DNA of 11,960 nt, taken from contig JAISKG010000273.1 of assembly GCA_031261015.1 (NCBI GenBank), positions 1 to 11,960 on the forward strand. Direction: 5' to 3'. This stretch comes from Dysgonamonadaceae bacterium. GTDB taxonomy: Bacteria; Bacteroidota; Bacteroidia; Bacteroidales; Azobacteroidaceae. A program made the position numbers and the translations under genes. Of the stretch, positions 6,327 through 11,960 are shown one piece after another (positions within the stretch are counted from its first letter, which is position 1; every line of letters begins with the position of its first letter). Below the pieces are notes generated by a model. It was not told the DNA's origin, searched no databases, and saw nothing but the letters and a program-made list of their open reading frames with translations.

Positions 6327-7012
6327 TAATAAGCATAACAAAAAAAGAGGTTGAAACAAAATTAATAGCCTCGATGTTGGAAATACTTCCAAATGAAGAT
6401 TTTATTCTTAGAAAAAAGGATAAAAAAATATTACATAAGACGAAACCTGGATTTGAGGCATTTGGTTTTGATATACTTAATTATTGGCCTTATTGTACAG
6501 AAGTATCAGGAGTTGGTTTTTCTATTCGTTTCAATGCTGTAGAAGAAATTACTGTTCCAATTGAGGTTAAGAACGATATACGCGCCAGCATGGAGTTTGC
6601 AAAAACTTCCACAACAATGCACGATTGGCATGAATTTAATATTAAAATATTCAATGAAGAAGACTTGAATAATTTTATACATGTTAATATAAATAAAACA
6701 AAAGAAGACGGTTTATCCTTTTTTGCTAAATATAGCGATATGTTGAATGCAAATGTGTACTACAAAAACAGAGTCTTGAATGATGATAAAAATGATGTTC
6801 ATATTGAATGGGATTGGCATCCAATATCGAAATCTTTAACTTTAATGAAACTATGTGGTGACAAAGATTTTGACGAAATGAAAATCAAATATCGACAAAT
6901 GATGGAAATTCGATACAGGCAAATAGAAGATTTAATGCACGAAAAACATTGGCAGGAAGAAAAAATATTTGCGGCGTATGATGATTTGGTTCAATATTTA
7001 TCTAATTTATAA
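6314..7012 (+). CDS. Hypothetical soluble protein, candidate immunity protein
   Basis: 232 residues; family not recognised. It has no signal peptide or membrane helix. The N-terminal half holds FILRKKDKKILHKTKPGFEA and YWPYCTEVSGVGFSIRFNAV, a beta-rich pattern. The C-terminal half is acidic and ends in a long helix (about 185-232) rich in Met, Arg, Glu and Gln. Its start overlaps the stop of an orphan coding tail in another frame, and it sits between repeat units B and C in AT-rich DNA. Both facts fit an immunity gene left after loss of its toxin. The start ATG 6314 is the first in frame and is followed by plausible sequence; no Shine-Dalgarno is seen. Confidence 0.65.
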   Translation: MEEIVISITKKEVETKLIASMLEILPNEDFILRKKDKKILHKTKPGFEAFGFDILNYWPYCTEVSGVGFSIRFNAVEEITVPIEVKNDIRASMEFAKTSTTMHDWHEFNIKIFNEEDLNNFIHVNINKTKEDGLSFFAKYSDMLNANVYYKNRVLNDDKNDVHIEWDWHPISKSLTLMKLCGDKDFDEMKIKYRQMMEIRYRQIEDLMHEKHWQEEKIFAAYDDLVQYLSNL

Positions 7013-7128
7013 ATCCTTTCCGGGCGTAACGTGCAAATAATGAACAAAATAGCTCGGCGTAGCGTCATCGCTACGTCGAAGTAAAAGCAAGGCTCTGCCT
7101 TGCAAAACATTATAAAACAGTAAGATAA

Positions 7129-7182
7129 ATGAGTACAGGATATAAAATAAGCGAACAGGACGAAGATGAAAATGAGTTATAA
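7129..7182 (+). pseudogene. 17-residue RAYT N-terminal remnant in unit C
   Basis: Identical in translation to the remnant in unit B (MSTGYKISEQDEDENEL, then stop). It marks the same internal deletion, so units B and C descend from one deleted copy rather than from independent deletions. Confidence 0.6.
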
Positions 7183-7194
7183 TGGTTTGATTTA

Positions 7195-7215
7195 CAAGGC
7201 AGGAGCCTTGTTTTT
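7195..7215 (+). terminator. Possible intrinsic terminator within unit C
   Basis: A perfect 6-bp stem CAAGGC/GCCTTG with a 4-base loop AGGA and a following T5 run has the form of a rho-independent terminator. In unit B the stem is weakened by one mismatch (GCCATG). It could end transcripts from 6314. Confidence 0.4.
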
Positions 7216-7285
7216 AATAGGACGTAGGCGGAGCCTACGCCCAGCGTGGGTGAAATAAGGCGGATATTAGACAGGCTGCAACAAG

Positions 7286-7471
7286 TTGATAGCTCAATTT
7301 TATGTTGAATATCATGCTGTTACAAATCTCGTACCATTGGTACGAGAAATCAGTTGGAGTAAACATGTAACCATTTTGAAAAAATGCAAGGGCAATCTTG
7401 AACGTCAGTTTTATATTCAAGCCACCAAGAAATTCGGATGGGCAAAAAATATACTGATGCACAATCATTGA
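7286..7471 (+). pseudogene. DUF1016 (YhcG-type PD-(D/E)XK nuclease) fragment
   Basis: The frame reads QFYVEYHAVTNLVPLVREIS, continuing WSKHVTILKKCKGNLERQFY and IQATKKFGWAKNILMHNH, then stop. This closely follows the DUF1016 N-terminal domain consensus (…REISWSKN…LERQFYI…KKFGWTKNVLIHQI). The upstream part of the domain and the whole C-terminal nuclease domain are absent. Full members are about 330-380 residues, and there is no good start codon (TTG at 7286 only). It is therefore a broken gene piece left between repeat unit C and the ATPase remnant. YhcG-type proteins are predicted nucleases often found in mobile or defence regions. Confidence 0.75.
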
Positions 7472-7474
7472 CGT

Positions 7475-7645
7475 AAAGTCTTACAACGGAAGCATTGTCT
7501 TTTCCACCGACAAGGGTATCCGGAAAATAGAATCCGGCGCGGCGACTTCCACCGAGATTTTACTGCAAGCCGCCTCCGGATACTCTTGCAGATAAAAAGC
7601 CGCTGTGATCCAAACCATCTTCCCTCCCCAAAAATAACTATCCGC
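7475..7645 (-). pseudogene. Decayed fragment of a second heavy-metal ATPase
   Basis: Minus-strand translation gives WITAAFYLQEYPEAA (about 7566-7610), matching IAVIAAFYLKEYPEAA (residues 75-90) of the intact ATPase. At DNA level 25 of 30 bases agree between 7571-7600 and 3641-3670, with differences mainly at third codon positions, so this is coding descent. Downstream KISVEVAAPDSIFRI resembles the segment after the actuator domain (about residues 197-212), but that match is weak and implies an internal deletion. The frame then stops near 7481. It is a relic of a separate, related pump rather than a recent duplicate. Confidence 0.5.
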
Positions 7646-7671
7646 TCCCCAAATTTTCCCCAATTCACGGG

Positions 7672-7703
7672 ATTGCTCACTCACCTTAAAACCCCGACCT
7701 TTG
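7672..7703 (+). promoter_or_regulatory. Weak candidate promoter of the imelysin operon
   Basis: ATTG (7672-7675), a 20-base spacer and GACCTTTG (7696-7703) differ from TTTG / TAnnTTTG by one base in each box. It is 28 bases upstream of ATG 7732. No Fur-type palindrome was evident. Confidence 0.3.
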
Positions 7704-7731
7704 CCCCATACAATTTTCAATATTCAAAATA

Positions 7732-8898
7732 ATGAACAAACTATTCCGATTCTCTATCTACGCAGTATCACTGATGCTGATGCTGCCCTTCTTCACGTTC
7801 TGCAATGACGACAATACCGGTACAAACCCGGACGAAGCCAAAGAACAAACGCTCTCCGCCGTCGTTGCTCAATACGTAAACTATACGGTTGTAGCCACCT
7901 ACAAATCTTTGGCTGACGAATCCATTGAGTTATACGGCGCTTTGGTCGCTTTAAAACAAAATAAAACAAACGCCAACGTCCAAACAGCAACCGAAAAATG
8001 GATCAAAGCGCGCGATTACTGGGAACTGAGCGAAGCTTTCCTCTACGGCGCAGCCAACGATTTCGGCATAGATCCGCACATCGATACTTGGCCTTTAGCA
8101 AAAGATGAACTTGTTTCCGAATTGAAAAACAACGACCACATTGAAAAAATGGCAAGCGAAGACAGCGATGGATGGGTTTCTAATTTCTTGGGATACGGAT
8201 TATTAGGATTCCACGGAATAGAATACATCCTCTTTGAAAATGGAAAACCGAAAGATGCCGCGAAAATCACCGACAAAGAATTGATTTACGCCGTGGCTGT
8301 CGGAGGCGATCTCCGCAACCAATGCTTCCGCTTGGAGGCTTCGTGGGCAGGATTAGATAACGTGACAGCAGAAAAACGAAAAAAAATTGAAGACCTCGAA
8401 ATGAGCGTAACCATTAATCGCGGGAAATATTCCTACGGTCAGGATATGTTGAACGCAGGCAAAGCAGGCAGCACCAAAACGTCGTTCGTCGATGCCTGCG
8501 AAACGATTATCGAAGGCTGTATCTCCATCGCCGATGAAGTCGGCGCCATGAAAATTGGAATGCCACACACAGGCGAGGATGTCAATTACATCGAATCGCC
8601 TTACAGCTACAACTCGAAAGTCGATTTTATCGGTAATATCCGAAGTATTCAAAACGCTTATCTGGGCGGAGCTGACGCCAGCAAACGGGGCGCATCGCTT
8701 AGTGATTTCATCAAAACAGTAGATTCAACATTGGATACGCAAATTAAGGAAGCAATTAATAATGCAATTGCAAAAATCGAAGCCATCCCCTACCCATTTG
8801 CCAAAAATTTCACTTCCGTACAAGCCGGCAAAGCGATGGAGGCTTGCAACGATCTGGCCGATATTTTGGGAGAAGCAAAAAAAGCATTAAGTAAATAA
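7732..8898 (+). CDS. Imelysin-family periplasmic lipoprotein (IrpA/ICMP-like)
   Basis: 388 residues. An N-terminal signal segment ends PFFTFC, with Cys24 followed by NDDN. The acidic residues after Cys are Bacteroidetes-lipoprotein-like, but Phe at -1 is atypical for a lipobox. The imelysin domain covers about 40-385. It carries the family motif GxHxxE as GFHGIE (159-164) and IDTWPL (117-122), equivalent to the usual IDSWPL. Imelysins (peptidase M75-like) are two-helical-bundle proteins tied to iron uptake; a conserved GxHxxE site may bind metal and peptidase activity is unproven. It is the first gene of an operon with the di-haem protein 50 bases downstream. ATG 7732 directly precedes the hydrophobic segment. 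In the 50-base gap, ATTGC-GAGG-GCAAT (8911-8924) forms a small hairpin. Confidence 0.92.
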   Translation: MNKLFRFSIYAVSLMLMLPFFTFCNDDNTGTNPDEAKEQTLSAVVAQYVNYTVVATYKSLADESIELYGALVALKQNKTNANVQTATEKWIKARDYWELSEAFLYGAANDFGIDPHIDTWPLAKDELVSELKNNDHIEKMASEDSDGWVSNFLGYGLLGFHGIEYILFENGKPKDAAKITDKELIYAVAVGGDLRNQCFRLEASWAGLDNVTAEKRKKIEDLEMSVTINRGKYSYGQDMLNAGKAGSTKTSFVDACETIIEGCISIADEVGAMKIGMPHTGEDVNYIESPYSYNSKVDFIGNIRSIQNAYLGGADASKRGASLSDFIKTVDSTLDTQIKEAINNAIAKIEAIPYPFAKNFTSVQAGKAMEACNDLADILGEAKKALSK

Positions 8899-8948
8899 TT
8901 GTGTTACGTCATTGCGAGGGCAATATAAAATTTTAATAAAATACGAAA

Positions 8949-10445
8949 ATGAAAAATATTTATTGGACAATAATAACATTGACATTCTGCTTCCTGCTCG
9001 CAGGCTGCACCGACCACAACACAACCGTCAAACCGGAAGAATTATCCGAAGAATATTACTCCGGCGGAATCTTGGGAACCGTCTTCAACACAACCTCTTT
9101 CGCTTACGAGCAACCAACTCCTGTAGTGGATGCCTCGCCCGAATTAGCTTTGCAATTCAAATACGGCGAAGCCTTGTTTGAACACGAATTTACTTCCAAC
9201 ACCGAAGGCGTTCGCCACGGCTTAGGCCCCGTTTCGGTGCGCAGTTCGTGCATCACCTGTCACCCCGGTTACGGACACGGCAAACGCATGGAACGCTATC
9301 GCTCCAAAGATTATGGGAACGGCTATTTGTTGGTCGTCACGGATGCTAATGACAATTACGTAAGCCAATTAACCGGAATGCCGCAAACACAAGCTGTCGC
9401 TCCGTATTTGCCTCCGATCGACGAAAGCGGCATCCGCATCGAATGGAAAAATTACACCGACGAATACGGCAATGTTTTCCCCGACGGTGAACCATACAGC
9501 CTGATCTATCCTGACGTAACGATCGATCGCACAGCATTCAACGTACCGATGCCCGATTTCTACAAAGTGCGCTTGGAAGCCACCATCGGTATTTACGGTA
9601 CCGGATTGATTGACGCCATTCCCGACGATTCCCTTATCGCTCAGTATCAATATGAAAAAAGTCGCGGTTTCGCTCTGAACGACGTTAAATATATGCCCGA
9701 AAACTTCATCAAGGAAGCCGACGGCACAGCTCACCCCGGACGTTACACCTACGGATTAACGCGCGGAACGTTACAAAATGGCCCCGGCGCCAACGCCATT
9801 TGGAACATCACCAATGTCACTCGTTCCAACCGCCGTTATCATTACGTTACAGAAACTTACGCAATAGCCATGTCGCAAAACGCAACTATTCAAAATGCGT
9901 TGGGAAAAACCGAACAGGAAATCTACGACGACCTGATGTCCAAAGAATTGCCGATTGAAATGACCGACAAGGATTACATTGATTTCATGGTGTGGCACAG
10001 AGGATTGGCGGTTCCCGCTGCACGCAATCTGGATGATCCTGTTGTGAAACAAGGCAAAGCGAAATTTTACGAAATCGGTTGCACCGCCTGCCACCGCCCG
10101 TCGTGGAACACCGGAGCCGACGAGTATTCCGGCGATCCGCTGGTGAAAGGCAAATTGCCGCGCTATCCTTATCAGAAAATATGGCCCTATTCCGATTTTC
10201 TGCAACACCGCCTCAACATGGTGAATGATATTCGCACCGGCTGGTGCCGCACTACTCCGCTCTGGGGACGTGGATTATCAAGCAAATGCACCGGCGCCAG
10301 CGAACACTTGCACGACATGCGCGCCCGTAATTACACCGAAGCGATTCTATGGCACGGTGGCGACGCTCAAGTTTCGAAGGAAAAATACCGTAATCTCTCG
10401 AAAGAAGACCGGGATGCTCTGATAAAGTTCTTAGAATCAATCTAA
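8949..10445 (+). CDS. Di-haem oxidoreductase lipoprotein (DUF1111 / thiol-oxidoreductase family)
   Basis: 498 residues. The signal peptide ends LLAGC, so Cys20 is the lipidated residue of a canonical lipobox. Two c-type haem motifs are present: CITCH (101-105) and CTACH (378-382). The C-terminus LWGRG...HDMRARNYTEAILWHGG...LSKEDRDALIKFLESI is characteristic of the DUF1111 (DHOR) family, distantly related to di-haem cytochrome c peroxidases. It would act in the periplasm or at a membrane surface as an electron-transfer enzyme; the substrate is unknown. Members commonly sit beside imelysin genes, as here. It needs covalent haem attachment, and the gene 3 bases downstream encodes a haem lyase. 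Its length is normal for the family and no key residue is missing. Confidence 0.93.
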   Translation: MKNIYWTIITLTFCFLLAGCTDHNTTVKPEELSEEYYSGGILGTVFNTTSFAYEQPTPVVDASPELALQFKYGEALFEHEFTSNTEGVRHGLGPVSVRSSCITCHPGYGHGKRMERYRSKDYGNGYLLVVTDANDNYVSQLTGMPQTQAVAPYLPPIDESGIRIEWKNYTDEYGNVFPDGEPYSLIYPDVTIDRTAFNVPMPDFYKVRLEATIGIYGTGLIDAIPDDSLIAQYQYEKSRGFALNDVKYMPENFIKEADGTAHPGRYTYGLTRGTLQNGPGANAIWNITNVTRSNRRYHYVTETYAIAMSQNATIQNALGKTEQEIYDDLMSKELPIEMTDKDYIDFMVWHRGLAVPAARNLDDPVVKQGKAKFYEIGCTACHRPSWNTGADEYSGDPLVKGKLPRYPYQKIWPYSDFLQHRLNMVNDIRTGWCRTTPLWGRGLSSKCTGASEHLHDMRARNYTEAILWHGGDAQVSKEKYRNLSKEDRDALIKFLESI

Positions 10446-10448
10446 AAC

Positions 10449-11417
10449 GTGAACCATAGTTTTCTAAAATATAATGACAGCCGGGCTGCAGCCTTGCTAC
10501 TCCATTGCGCCCTCGGCATCATGCTGCTGGGCGCATTGGTCACTTATTTTACTGCCGGCCGGGGATATATTCATCTCCGGCAAGGCAAACCGCAAAATAC
10601 CTACACGCTGGAAGATGAAATTACGCAACGCGCTTTGCCTTTCGATATTCGGCTGGTACTCTTTGAGATAGAATATCATTCCGGAACGGAACAACCTGCC
10701 GATTTCATCAGTTTCCTGCAAGTGGACGGCCAAATGTGCCAAGTTTCCATGAACAAAATCCACGTGTATCGCCATTACCGGCTATGTCAATTTTCCTACG
10801 ATTCGGACGAGATGGGAACGATTCTGCTTGTGTCGCACGATCCTTGGGGCATCGGAATTACTTACACGGGATATTTGCTACTGGGTATTTCCATGCTTTG
10901 GTTACTGTTTCTGCGAATCGGATGGAAAGGTTTGTGCGCCTTATTGTTACCCACTGCCGCCCTCTGGTTTTACATCTCGCAAATGAATCCAATGACGCCA
11001 ATCTTACGAACGCCGATGTTGGCGTTGCACGTTTCCGTCATTATGATTTCCTACCTTTTATTGCTTTTCATCGCCATAACAAGCGCCATCGGAATCGCAT
11101 CGAAAAAACAAAGAAAACGGCTGTACCGCTGGAACGTCAAACTGCTTTATCCAGCGGTGTTTATGCTTGCTGCCGGAATCTTTATCGGCGCCGTTTGGGC
11201 AAATATTTCGTGGGGACGTTATTGGGGCTGGGATCCCAAAGAAACTTGCGCGTTAATCACTTTGTTCGTCTATGCTGTTCCCATGCACCGGAAAAGTTTG
11301 CCGTTTTTCGCCAAGCCGCTGAAATTTCACTGGTACGGTTTGCTGGCATTTCTCTCTGTGTTGATAACTTTTCTTGGGGTTAGTTTTTTGATGGGGGGGA
11401 TGCATAGTTATTTATAA
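10449..11417 (+). CDS. Cytochrome c assembly protein, compact ResB/CcsA-type haem lyase
   Basis: 322 residues starting at GTG 10449, three bases after the upstream stop; the first ATG in frame (codon 25) would cut into the first helix. After membrane helix 1 (about 13-35) there is a periplasmic, ResB-like beta region (about 40-135: LPFDIRLVLFEIEY, VSMNKIHVYRHYRLCQFSYD, LLVSHDPWGIGITYTG). The CcsA/ResC part follows, with several helices, the haem-handling WWD signature WGRYWGWDPKE (255-265), a conserved His in LHVSVIM (H194) and the terminal HSYL (H319). CcsA-type proteins move haem across the membrane and attach it to CxxCH motifs. Classic CcsBA fusions are far larger; here ResB is reduced to about 120 residues. 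It is probably dedicated to the di-haem protein encoded just upstream. Confidence 0.9.
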   Translation: MNHSFLKYNDSRAAALLLHCALGIMLLGALVTYFTAGRGYIHLRQGKPQNTYTLEDEITQRALPFDIRLVLFEIEYHSGTEQPADFISFLQVDGQMCQVSMNKIHVYRHYRLCQFSYDSDEMGTILLVSHDPWGIGITYTGYLLLGISMLWLLFLRIGWKGLCALLLPTAALWFYISQMNPMTPILRTPMLALHVSVIMISYLLLLFIAITSAIGIASKKQRKRLYRWNVKLLYPAVFMLAAGIFIGAVWANISWGRYWGWDPKETCALITLFVYAVPMHRKSLPFFAKPLKFHWYGLLAFLSVLITFLGVSFLMGGMHSYL

Positions 11418-11511
11418 AACCTGTTGTATATTACTAAATATTGTAGAAACACACCTTACCACTACTCAAAAGGAAATTGAGAAATATGAAGTGGAAATTC
11501 GGCAAAAAATG

Positions 11512-11519
11512 TACCTTTG
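11512..11519 (+). promoter_or_regulatory. -7 promoter box of the AAA ATPase gene
   Basis: TACCTTTG is an exact TAnnTTTG match, 22 bases before ATG 11542. A TTTG at the right distance upstream is not apparent. It suggests that this gene is transcribed separately from the imelysin operon. Confidence 0.45.
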
Positions 11520-11541
11520 TAGAAATTTTAAATAGATAAAA

Positions 11542-11960
11542 ATGAGTACGATAAAAATTCAAAATATCGGCGCAATCACAAATGTTGAGATGGAACTCAA
11601 CAAAGTAAATGTGATTATGGGCGAACAGAGCAGTGGCAAAAGCACTATCGCCAAGTTGATTAGTTATTGTCAATGGGTTGAAAAACGGCGTTTTATGGAC
11701 GGTGAGTTCAAAGGAAACGTTTATACTAATTTGTTGGAATTTCACCATTTAGACAAGAACTATTTTAATGATAAATCATTTTTTGAATATCAAAATGATT
11801 TTATTACAATATCTTATCATGGTAAAGACCTTGCCAATACAGAAAAAATTATTATAAATGAAACCAAAGAATTAGAGTATAAGAATACACAAAATATCTA
11901 TATTCCTGCCGAAAGAAATTTTGTATCAATTATTCCGAATTTGGGTAGATATAACGAAAC
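11542..11960 (+). CDS. AAA/SMC-like ATPase, N-terminal part (continues past the window)
   Basis: Open from ATG 11542 to the window end (139 full codons). It begins MSTIKIQNIGAITNVEMELN, the usual first strands of an ABC/SMC-like AAA ATPase. A Walker A motif follows, GEQSSGKSTIAKL, with GEQSSGKS at residues 27-34. YIPAERNFVSIIPNLG (about 120-135) corresponds to a segment conserved in AAA_21/OLD-like ATPases of anti-phage and overcoming-lysogenization types. The Q-loop, signature and Walker B lie beyond the window. The composition becomes more AT-rich than in the operon before it. Genes of this type often pair with a nuclease or toxin downstream, but no partner is visible, so a defence role is only a possibility. 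Confidence 0.75.
   Translation, partial: MSTIKIQNIGAITNVEMELNKVNVIMGEQSSGKSTIAKLISYCQWVEKRRFMDGEFKGNVYTNLLEFHHLDKNYFNDKSFFEYQNDFITISYHGKDLANTEKIIINETKELEYKNTQNIYIPAERNFVSIIPNLGRYNE

Larger units (their letters stand above)
7020..7240 (+). repeat. Repeat unit C: 221-bp RAYT-derived element
   Basis: Second near-identical copy of 5845-6065. Hairpin 1 spans 7055-7078 and hairpin 2 (GCAAGGC-TCT-GCCTTGC) 7087-7103. The RAYT start remnant MSTGYKISEQD... occupies 7129-7182. Hairpin 3, CAAGGC-AGGA-GCCTTG (7195-7210), is followed by five T. Hairpin 4, CGTAGGC-GGA-GCCTACG, spans 7223-7239. It starts 8 bases after the stop of the gene at 6314. Confidence 0.8.

Noticed and set aside
5845..7240. CRISPR array, because of several spaced repeats
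   Set aside because: The repeats are about 220 bp long, few and widely spaced, contain a transposase start, and have no regular spacers.
7481..7600. Plus-strand frame reading YNGSIVFSTDKGIRK, as a possible protein tail
   Set aside because: The DNA similarity to the ATPase shows third-position changes on the minus strand, so the plus-strand reading is probably a shadow.
11434..11748. 104-codon minus-strand frame
   Set aside because: It overlaps the Walker A-containing ATPase start on the plus strand and shows no protein-family features.

Overview
The window looks like a chromosomal segment of a Bacteroidales-type bacterium. Several promoters carry the Bacteroidetes -7 box TAnnTTTG, and two of them also have a well-spaced upstream TTTG. 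Shine-Dalgarno sites are mostly absent. The proteins fit the same group: a TonB-receptor plug with a Bacteroidetes-style signal peptide, lipoproteins, and a compact CcsA-type haem lyase. The placement is inferred from these features, not from a database search.

Layout. (1) 1-540: a TonB-dependent receptor cut off after its plug domain (minus strand), with what looks like another gene start at the very edge. (2) 622-2052: a consensus promoter, tRNA-Leu(GAG) and, 22 bases later, a CNNM/CorC-type CBS membrane protein. (3) 2021-3907, minus strand: a ZntA-like P1B metal ATPase whose 3' end overlaps the CNNM gene by 32 bp. (4) About 4121-7640: an AT-rich accessory island. It holds three repeat units (A, B, C) made of paired hairpins plus remnants of a REP-associated tyrosine transposase (RAYT). 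Between them lie three genes of immunity-protein or unknown type, one preceded by what looks like the last 27 codons of a lost toxin. The island closes with a DUF1016 nuclease fragment and a decayed piece of a second metal ATPase. (5) 7732-11417: an apparent operon of imelysin, a di-haem DUF1111 oxidoreductase and a CcsA-type cytochrome c assembly protein. (6) 11542-end: the N-terminus of an AAA/SMC-like ATPase that runs out of the window.

How the parts fit. In the operon, the third gene can attach haem to the CxxCH motifs of the second. The first gene belongs to a family repeatedly found with that cytochrome in iron-related loci, so a periplasmic iron/redox module is likely. The island reads as a site of repeated insertion and decay. 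RAYT-derived repeats separate small genes that look like orphan immunity genes, and in unit A a surviving RAYT promoter sits where it could transcribe two of them. The repeat units with conserved two-hairpin architecture, and the possible toxin-tail/immunity junction, are the most novel points here. The metal ATPase also carries DKTRT where the family motif is DKTGT.
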